In this document: positions 1 through 5,108 of the stretch, piece by piece | Position numbering within the stretch: position 1 is the first letter of the stretch | Layout of the letters: the number at the start of each line of letters is the position of its first letter | Source of the DNA: Burkholderiaceae bacterium | Lineage (GTDB): Bacteria > Pseudomonadota > Gammaproteobacteria > Burkholderiales > Burkholderiaceae | DNA length: 5,108 nt | NCBI GenBank assembly: GCA_025057735.1 | Contig: JANWUU010000241.1 | Span: 1 to 5,108 of the forward strand | Reading direction: 5' to 3' | Position numbers and translations under genes: made by a program | Notes under the pieces: model-generated | What the model saw: the letters and a program-made list of their open reading frames with translations, nothing else | What the model was told of the DNA's origin: nothing | Databases searched by the model: none

Positions 1-766
1 GCACCAGCGTGCCGCCGGCGGCCACCCGTGCGGCCAATGTCGGCGCGAGCACTTTCAGCGGGTTGGTGAGAATGTTGGCGAGCACGACGTCGAACGGCTG
101 CGCGGGAAGCGCCGCCGGTTCAGTGTAGACGCCCTCCACGCTGTTGGCTGCGGCGTTGGCACGCGCGGCCGTCACGGCCTGCGGATCGATGTCGGTCGCA
201 GCCACGCTGGCCGCGCCCAGTTTGGCGGCGGCGAGCGCCAGGATGCCGGAGCCGCAGCCATAGTCGAGCACGCGCAGGCCGCGCGGCGGGTGCGCATCCA
301 GCCAGCGCAGGCACAGCCGGGTGGTCGGATGCGTGCCGGTGCCGAAAGCCACACCCGGATCGAGCCGGATCACGAGCGCATCGTTGGGTGGTTCGTGCCA
401 GGACGGCACGATGCACAGGCGGCCGATCCGGATCGGACCGAACTGCGCCTGGGTCAGGCGCACCCAGTCGGCATCGCCGACCTCGCGTACGGCCTCGACC
501 GGCGGCGGGGCGGGCAGCACGCCGGCGGCAGCCCGCGCGAGCAGCCGCGCGCCGTCGGTGTGCGCGTCGATCAGGATCCTGACCCGGCTGCTGGGCCAGC
601 CCACGGTAGCGGGCGCGGCGCCCGGTTCGTCATAGATGGGCTGCTCCTGCGGGCCGCCGGCATCGGCGTCCTCGACGCTGACCGCAAGCGCCCCGCCGGC
701 GGCGAGCGCGTCCGTGAAGGCTTCCACCTGGGCGCCGTCCACCCGCACCGTCAACTCGCGCATCAT
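1..766 (-). CDS. prmA: Ribosomal protein L11 methyltransferase PrmA (C-terminus cut off by window edge)
   Basis: PrmA is a cytoplasmic SAM-dependent enzyme that methylates amino groups of ribosomal protein L11. I translated 255 residues from the minus strand; family members are about 290-300 residues, so roughly the last 40 lie beyond the left edge. An N-terminal L11-recognition domain (about residues 1-60) is followed by the methyltransferase domain. Visible hallmarks are DPGVAFGTGTHPTT (136-149), the SAM-binding loop DYGCGSGIL (168-176), the acidic DIDPQA segment (192-197) and ANILTNPL (230-237, matching ANILAGPL of E. coli PrmA). Two adjacent ATG codons (766 and 763) are both possible starts; I chose the first. 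No clear Shine-Dalgarno site is seen, and the gene begins 7 bases after the accC stop, so it is probably translationally coupled as the last visible gene of the aroQ-accB-accC-prmA cluster. Identification is secure. Confidence 0.96.
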   Translation of the reverse strand, partial: MMRELTVRVDGAQVEAFTDALAAGGALAVSVEDADAGGPQEQPIYDEPGAAPATVGWPSSRVRILIDAHTDGARLLARAAAGVLPAPPPVEAVREVGDADWVRLTQAQFGPIRIGRLCIVPSWHEPPNDALVIRLDPGVAFGTGTHPTTRLCLRWLDAHPPRGLRVLDYGCGSGILALAAAKLGAASVAATDIDPQAVTAARANAAANSVEGVYTEPAALPAQPFDVVLANILTNPLKVLAPTLAARVAAGGTLV

Positions 767-773
767 CGCCGCG

Positions 774-2135
<1,362 letters not shown>

Positions 2136-2139
2136 GCGC

Positions 2140-2616
2140 TCAGCCGATCACGAACAGCGGCTGCCCGTATTCGACCGGCTGGCCGTTTTCCACCAGGATT
2201 TCCTTGACCTCGCCGCTGACCTCGCACTCGATCTCGTTCAGCAGCTTCATCGCCTCGATGATGCAGAGGATGTCGCCCGGCTTGACCGCCTGGCCCAGCT
2301 CGACGAACGGCTTCGCGCCCGGACTCGGGGCGCGGTAGAACGTGCCGACCATCGGGGACTTGACCACGTGCCCTTTCGGGGCCTCCGCCTCGGCCGCCGC
2401 CGGCGGCGGCGGTGCGGCCGCCGGGGCTGGGGCGGGCGCAGCGATCACCGTCGGCGCGACCACCGGCGGGGTGGCGGCAACCGGCAGCGGGGTGACCGCC
2501 GGTGGCGTCGGATATTTGACGATGCGGACCTTGTCCTCGCCCTCGGTGACTTCGATCTCGGCGATTCCGGATTCGGCCACTAGGTCGATCAGGGTCTTGA
2601 GCTTGCGCAGATCCAT
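2140..2616 (-). CDS. accB: Biotin carboxyl carrier protein AccB (BCCP) of acetyl-CoA carboxylase
   Basis: AccB carries the biotin that shuttles carboxyl groups between AccC and the AccA/AccD carboxyltransferase. The 158-residue product starts [13 protein letters not shown], like MDIRKIKKLIELV of E. coli AccB. A short N-terminal helical domain (1-34) leads into a 45-residue Ala/Pro/Val-rich flexible linker (about 36-80), then the biotinyl domain (about 81-158). [16 protein letters not shown] (87-102) covers the protruding thumb typical of bacterial BCCP. The biotin attachment site is EAMKLLN with Lys124 (codon at 2245-2247). The reading frame extends 5 codons upstream to a TTG at 2631, but ATG 2616 is preferred because it gives the family N-terminus and has a GGGAG ribosome-binding site 6 bases upstream. 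It lies 25 bases after aroQ and 4 before accC. In E. coli AccB also represses its own operon; whether that applies here is unknown. Confidence 0.98.
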   Translation of the reverse strand: MDLRKLKTLIDLVAESGIAEIEVTEGEDKVRIVKYPTPPAVTPLPVAATPPVVAPTVIAAPAPAPAAAPPPPAAAEAEAPKGHVVKSPMVGTFYRAPSPGAKPFVELGQAVKPGDILCIIEAMKLLNEIECEVSGEVKEILVENGQPVEYGQPLFVIG

Positions 2617-2622
2617 GACGAT

Positions 2623-2627
2623 CTCCC
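2623..2627 (-). promoter_or_regulatory. Ribosome-binding site of accB
   Basis: On the minus strand this reads GGGAG, 6 bases before ATG 2616. It is the clearest Shine-Dalgarno sequence in the window and decides the accB start in favour of 2616 over the in-frame TTG at 2631. Its strength compared with the weak sites before aroQ, accC and prmA fits independent initiation at accB, with the downstream genes coupled to it. Confidence 0.75.
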
Positions 2628-2641
2628 GCAACGCGCGCCGG

Positions 2642-3103
2642 TCAATCGGCGCCGCCGGTCAGCGCGTATTCCAGCGCCAGGCGGTAGCCTGCGGCCCCCA
2701 GGCCGACGATCGAGCCGACGGCGAGGTCGGCCAGGTAGGAGTGATGGCGGAACGGCTCGCGCCGGTAGACGTTCGACAAATGCACCTCGACGAACGGGAT
2801 CGCCACCGCGGCCAGCGCATCGCGCAGCGCAATGCTGGTATGCGTCAGGGCGCCCGCATTGATGATGATGAAATCCACCCCTTCCGTGCGGGCGGCGTGG
2901 ATGCGGTCCACGAGCGCCCCCTCGCCATTGGACTGGAAGCAGGACAGGCGCACGCCGTGCCGGCCGGCGATTTCCGTCAATTCGCGCTCGATGTCGGCCA
3001 ACGTGCGCGCGCCATAGATGGACGGCTCGCGCGTGCCGAGCAGGTTCAGGTTCGGTCCGTTCAGGACGAGGATGTGCTGAGGCACGGGGTCGAGTCGCGG
3101 CAA
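2642..3103 (-). CDS. aroQ: 3-dehydroquinate dehydratase, type II (AroQ)
   Basis: AroQ converts 3-dehydroquinate to 3-dehydroshikimate in the cytoplasmic shikimate pathway to aromatic amino acids. The protein has the usual size for type II enzymes (about 145-155 residues) and the full active site. Residues numbered from the 3103 start are the [14 protein letters not shown] strand and lid (14-27) with Arg25, catalytic Tyr30, Asn82 in [10 protein letters not shown], catalytic His108 in VEVHLSN and Arg115 in the following [10 protein letters not shown] stretch. These correspond to Arg19, Tyr24, Asn75, His101 and Arg108 of the Mycobacterium tuberculosis enzyme. No in-frame ATG exists before the conserved core. 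The choices are TTG 3103 (153 residues) or GTG 3085 (147 residues, beginning close to where most family members do). Neither has a good ribosome-binding site, so the start is uncertain while the product is not. It is the first gene of the cluster with accB, accC and prmA. Confidence 0.95.
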   Translation of the reverse strand: MPRLDPVPQHILVLNGPNLNLLGTREPSIYGARTLADIERELTEIAGRHGVRLSCFQSNGEGALVDRIHAARTEGVDFIIINAGALTHTSIALRDALAAVAIPFVEVHLSNVYRREPFRHHSYLADLAVGSIVGLGAAGYRLALEYALTGGAD

Positions 3104-3161
3104 CCGCTGGGCATCGGGCTGTGCCTTTCGGCGAAGTTACCGGCGCGTTTGTCGAAGAAGG

Positions 3162-3184
3162 CGCGAATTGTCAACAGATTCGCG
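3162..3184. repeat. Inverted repeat between the TlpA-like gene and aroQ
   Basis: Two 7-base arms, CGCGAAT (3162-3168) and ATTCGCG (3178-3184), are perfect reverse complements separated by 9 bases. The repeat overlaps the promoter-like sequence before aroQ, so an operator is possible. A weak terminator for the TlpA-like gene is the alternative: on the minus strand the stem is followed by CCTTCTTC, which is pyrimidine-rich but not a true T-run. The symmetry is seen directly; the function is inference. Confidence 0.4.
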
Positions 3185-3195
3185 GCGCCTGTCCA
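3167..3195 (-). promoter_or_regulatory. aroQ: Candidate sigma-70 promoter for aroQ-accB-accC-prmA
   Basis: On the minus strand, TGGACA (3190-3195, 5 of 6 to the -35 consensus) is followed after 17 bases by GACAAT (3167-3172, 4 of 6 to the -10 consensus). This places a transcription start near 3160, about 55 bases before the TTG start of aroQ. An exact TTGACA -35 hexamer also lies at 3169-3174, but only weak -10 matches (around 3147-3153) follow it at suitable spacing. The stretch is visibly AT-richer than its surroundings and is the only sizeable gap inside the minus-strand gene series. It overlaps the inverted repeat at 3162-3184. Confidence 0.4.
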
Positions 3196-3204
3196 GTTTC
3201 GCCC

Positions 3205-3747
3205 TCAACGCCCGACCGCCTGCGCGTCGAGCCAGCGCCGTAGTTCCTCCGGCTTGATGCGGCCGAGGCGGCGCTGCACCACGCGACCGTCGGCGGCGAT
3301 CAGGACCGTGTACGGCAGGGCGCCAGCGGTGTTGCCGAAGGCGCGCGCGATCTCGCTGCCCTGGGCGCCGGCGGCTAGCAGCGGCAGCGTCAGTCGCAGA
3401 TCGTCGCGAAACGCCCGGATGCGGTCGGCCGTGTCGATGCCCAGGCCAACGATCTCCACGCCGCGCGCACGATACTCGTCGCGCACGCGCTGCAGGTCCG
3501 GCATCTCCTCCACGCACGGGGCGCACCAGGTGGCCCAGAAGTTGATGACCAGAGGACGTCCGCGCCACTGCGCGAGGGCCTGCGGCCGGCCGTCCGGATC
3601 CGGCAGCGTCAGCCCGAACAGCGCCGCGCTCGCCTCCGGCGCCGGTGCCTCGCCCTGCAGACGCCAGAGCGCCAGACCGGCCCCCGCCCCGGCGGCGAGC
3701 GCCGCCACCGCCAGCATGGCCAGCCCGGCGCGCACGCGGGACGTCAT
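3205..3747 (-). CDS. TlpA/ResA-family membrane-anchored thiol:disulfide oxidoreductase
   Basis: This 180-residue protein is a thioredoxin-fold protein likely to act in the periplasm as a disulfide reductase. Residues 7-28 form a hydrophobic Ala/Leu-rich segment after Arg4 and Arg6, a signal anchor or signal peptide; no lipobox cysteine is present. The thioredoxin domain spans about 41-177, with NFWATWCAPCVEEMP (69-83) containing the redox pair Cys75/Cys78 in a WCAPC context typical of TlpA, ResA and CcmG. Pro145 in GALPYT is the expected cis-proline, followed by an AADGR turn. ATG 3747 is chosen because it keeps the positive charges before the membrane segment and overlaps the preceding stop as ATGA. 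In Pseudomonas a different thiol protein, DsbD (dipZ), sits before aroQ, so a thiol-redox gene here is familiar. The substrate is not evident: cytochrome c maturation and general thiol reduction both remain possible. Confidence 0.9.
   Translation of the reverse strand: MTSRVRAGLAMLAVAALAAGAGAGLALWRLQGEAPAPEASAALFGLTLPDPDGRPQALAQWRGRPLVINFWATWCAPCVEEMPDLQRVRDEYRARGVEIVGLGIDTADRIRAFRDDLRLTLPLLAAGAQGSEIARAFGNTAGALPYTVLIAADGRVVQRRLGRIKPEELRRWLDAQAVGR
3744..3747 (-). other. ATGA stop/start overlap coupling the hypothetical gene to the TlpA-like gene
   Basis: The stop TGA of the upstream gene (3744-3746) and the start ATG of the TlpA-like gene (3745-3747) share bases. No clear ribosome-binding site precedes the second start, so termination-reinitiation is the likely way the second gene is translated. 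The overlap indicates co-expression of the two proteins. Confidence 0.7.
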
Positions 3748-4406
3748 TGTGGCGCGGACTCGGCGGCGATCAGGGAGGCCACCTGCTCGGCGCGGGCGCG
3801 CCCGCTGGCCGCCACCGGATGCAGCGACGCGTCGGTCGAACGGTGACGCGGCGCGACGCGGATGGCGTCGGTGTGGTGCACGCTCAACACCACGGCCGTA
3901 TGCAGCGGCGCCCGTCCCGGCGGCCGTAGCGTGATCGGAAAATGCAGGCGTTCGAGCGGCGCCCCCGCCTCGTCGCCGCCCTCTTCGGCCTCGAAGGCGA
4001 TGCCCTCGTTGAGCAGAAAGATTTCCACCGCCTTCGCGTCGTCGGTGAACAGGTGCAACTGGATCGCGGAGTGCTCGGTGGCGGTGCCGTTGAGAACGGC
4101 GCCGACCAGGTGCGGATCGAACGCCGCCAGCCGCTGCATCCAGGCGAGCGCGGCGCGGCGCAGGGTAGCCAGCAAGGCAAGATGCTCGGCCCCGCCGTAC
4201 AGCCGCAGATGGCGGCGCAGCTCGCTTTCGACCCGCTCGTTGTCGGGCAGCAGGCCGCGTGCGTCGGCACTGCCGAGCAGCTGGCGTGCGGCGCGGCGCT
4301 TGGCGGCGGCGTAATCGAGACCCTCGTCGGCGATCAGCCGCGCGGCGGCTACCGCGATCTCGGTGGTGACGTCCTCGGCGTGTCGGTTGGCGGAGCGGCG
4401 GGCCAT
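3744..4406 (-). CDS. Conserved hypothetical protein, possibly with a nucleotidyltransferase-like central segment
   Basis: The function is unknown. The 220-residue product has no signal peptide or membrane segment and should be cytoplasmic. Residues about 11-45 are helical and basic (AAARLIADEG, then AKRRAARQL) and resemble the first helices of TetR-type DNA-binding domains, though the usual recognition helix is not obvious. Residues 55-95 look like further helices rich in Arg, Leu and Glu. The segment 99-137 (LVGAVLNGT, then HSAIQLHLFTDD and VEIFLLNEGI) recalls the G-x-S...D-x-D strand pattern of minimal nucleotidyltransferases, but the acidic pair appears replaced by Ala and Gln. I recall similar proteins in betaproteobacteria annotated only as hypothetical. 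The ATG at 4406 is the only good start, without a clear ribosome-binding site. It is coupled by overlap to the TlpA-like gene and divergent from mpl. Being a gene is well supported; the fold is a guess. Confidence 0.85.
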   Translation of the reverse strand: MARRSANRHAEDVTTEIAVAAARLIADEGLDYAAAKRRAARQLLGSADARGLLPDNERVESELRRHLRLYGGAEHLALLATLRRAALAWMQRLAAFDPHLVGAVLNGTATEHSAIQLHLFTDDAKAVEIFLLNEGIAFEAEEGGDEAGAPLERLHFPITLRPPGRAPLHTAVVLSVHHTDAIRVAPRHRSTDASLHPVAASGRARAEQVASLIAAESAPQ

Positions 4407-4435
4407 AACGGCGCGGCAATGCGCAGATGGCGCGA

Positions 4436-4441
4436 AGTGTA
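4436..4441 (-). promoter_or_regulatory. Possible -10 element for the hypothetical/TlpA-like gene pair
   Basis: The minus strand reads TACACT (4 of 6 to TATAAT) 30 bases before ATG 4406, which would leave a leader of about 20-25 bases. No recognisable -35 hexamer lies at the right distance, so support is weak. It sits back to back with a possible mpl -10 element at 4457-4462 in the 112-base divergent gap. Confidence 0.25.
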
Positions 4442-4456
4442 GCGAGCCGCAGCGCT

Positions 4457-4462
4457 TAGAAT
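4457..4462 (+). promoter_or_regulatory. mpl: Possible -10 element for mpl
   Basis: TAGAAT matches the -10 consensus TATAAT at 5 of 6 positions and stands out in very GC-rich DNA. Transcription would start near 4469, giving a leader of about 50 bases before the GTG at 4519. No convincing -35 hexamer is found 16-18 bases upstream, so this is a candidate only. Confidence 0.35.
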
Positions 4463-4518
4463 CGCGCGCTTCGCATCGGCGACCCGCATCGCCCGGTCAC
4501 GCACCGCGTCGGTCCATC

Positions 4519-5108
4519 GTGCACATCCACATCGTCGGCATCTGCGGCACCTTCATGGGTGGCGTCGCGCTGCTCGCGCGCGCGGCCGGGCATCGCGTCA
4601 CCGGCTGCGACGCCGATGCATACCCGCCGATGAGCGAGCAGCTGGCTGCCGCCGGCATCGAGGTCATCGAGGGTTTCGACGCCAGCCAACTGGCGCTGTG
4701 GCCGGATCTGTTCGTGATCGGCAACGTGGTGTCGCGCGGCAACGACCTGCTGGAGGCCATCCTGGAGGCCGGCGCCCGCTACGTCTCGGGTCCGCAGTGG
4801 GTCGGCGAGCACGTGCTGGCCGGACGGCACGTGCTGGCGGTGGCCGGCACCCACGGCAAGACGACCACGGCGTCGATGCTCGCGTGGATCCTCGAGTGCG
4901 CCGGGCATGCGCCGGGCTTCCTGATCGGCGGCGTGCCGCGCAACTTCGGCGTGTCGGCGCGCGCCGGCGGGCCGCTGTTCGTGATCGAGGCCGACGAGTA
5001 CGACACCGCCTTTTTCGACAAGCGCGCCAAGTTCGTGCATTACCGCCCGCGCACCGCGGTGCTGAACAACCTGGAATTCGACCATGCCGACATCTATCCG
5101 GACCTGGC
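4519..5108 (+). CDS. mpl: UDP-N-acetylmuramate:L-alanyl-gamma-D-glutamyl-meso-diaminopimelate ligase Mpl (C-terminus cut off by window edge)
   Basis: Mpl joins the recycled cell-wall tripeptide L-Ala-D-Glu-meso-DAP to UDP-MurNAc with ATP, returning it to peptidoglycan synthesis in the cytoplasm. The window holds 196 complete codons of a protein that has 457 residues in E. coli. Visible features are the N-terminal nucleotide-sugar binding GICGTFMGG (7-15) and YPPMS (35-39), GNVVSRGN (68-75), SGPQW (90-94), the Mur-ligase P-loop AGTHGKTTT (109-117) with Lys114, IEADEYD (156-162) and NNLEFDHAD (183-191). GICGTFMGG and the DEYD-AFFDKR-KFVHY run match Mpl rather than MurC. GTG 4519 is chosen because it gives the family start (MHIHIVGICG, compare MRIHILGICG in E. 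coli). The frame stays open upstream but has no ATG, GTG or TTG back to 4456, and no clear ribosome-binding site is seen. It is transcribed away from the other genes. Confidence 0.97.
   Translation, partial: MHIHIVGICGTFMGGVALLARAAGHRVTGCDADAYPPMSEQLAAAGIEVIEGFDASQLALWPDLFVIGNVVSRGNDLLEAILEAGARYVSGPQWVGEHVLAGRHVLAVAGTHGKTTTASMLAWILECAGHAPGFLIGGVPRNFGVSARAGGPLFVIEADEYDTAFFDKRAKFVHYRPRTAVLNNLEFDHADIYPDL

Noticed and set aside
2378..2510. GC-rich, repetitive-looking stretch within accB
   Set aside because: It encodes the Ala/Pro/Val-rich flexible linker of BCCP, which is naturally low-complexity and of ordinary length.
2342..3934. Long plus-strand open frame (530 codons) across accB, aroQ and the TlpA-like gene
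   Set aside because: It runs antisense to three well-identified genes and its translation is low-complexity Ala/Arg/Pro-rich with no recognisable domain. Long antisense frames are expected in DNA this GC-rich.
4472..4491. Short direct repeat CGCATCG (4472-4478 and 4485-4491) before mpl
   Set aside because: Seven bases in GC-rich DNA, with only two copies and 13-base spacing, is easily chance. Nothing else marks it as a binding site.
4456..5085. Minus-strand frame (209 codons) antisense to mpl
   Set aside because: The plus strand encodes Mpl with all expected motifs. The antisense product has no family resemblance.

Overview
The window is GC-rich, densely coded chromosomal DNA from a proteobacterium, most likely a betaproteobacterium or a close gammaproteobacterial relative. 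Three things point there: the gene order (mpl divergent from a hypothetical gene, a TlpA-type thioredoxin, then aroQ-accB-accC-prmA); the PrmA sequence style (a DWVRLTQ..F segment and ANILTNPL), which I associate with betaproteobacteria; and a PrmA, BCCP and Mpl that all resemble their E. coli counterparts closely. The taxon is inferred from memory of protein families, not from a search.

Layout, right to left on the minus strand. A 220-residue protein of unknown function (3744-4406) overlaps by 4 bases (ATGA) with a membrane-anchored TlpA/ResA-type thiol:disulfide oxidoreductase (3205-3747). About 100 bases follow that hold promoter-like sequence and an inverted repeat. Next is a tight cluster: aroQ (type II 3-dehydroquinase, 2642-3103), accB (biotin carboxyl carrier protein, 2140-2616), accC (biotin carboxylase, 774-2135) and prmA (ribosomal protein L11 methyltransferase, 1-766, cut by the left edge). 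The gaps inside this cluster are 25, 4 and 7 bases, so it is almost certainly one operon. On the plus strand, mpl (4519-5108, cut by the right edge) diverges from the hypothetical gene across about 112 bases of intergenic DNA that contain possible back-to-back promoters.

Function. AccB and AccC form the biotin carboxylase half of acetyl-CoA carboxylase, which makes malonyl-CoA for fatty acid synthesis. The carboxyltransferase genes accA and accD are not in the window, which is normal for proteobacteria. AroQ carries out a step of the shikimate pathway, PrmA methylates ribosomal protein L11, the TlpA-like protein handles periplasmic thiols, and Mpl recycles cell-wall peptides.

The region is mostly conserved housekeeping DNA. 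I see no mobile element, CRISPR array, tRNA, rRNA or phage gene, and no evidence of a new multi-gene system. The points most worth a second look are the uncharacterised 220-residue protein coupled to the thioredoxin, the promoter and inverted-repeat region before aroQ, and the unusual start of aroQ.
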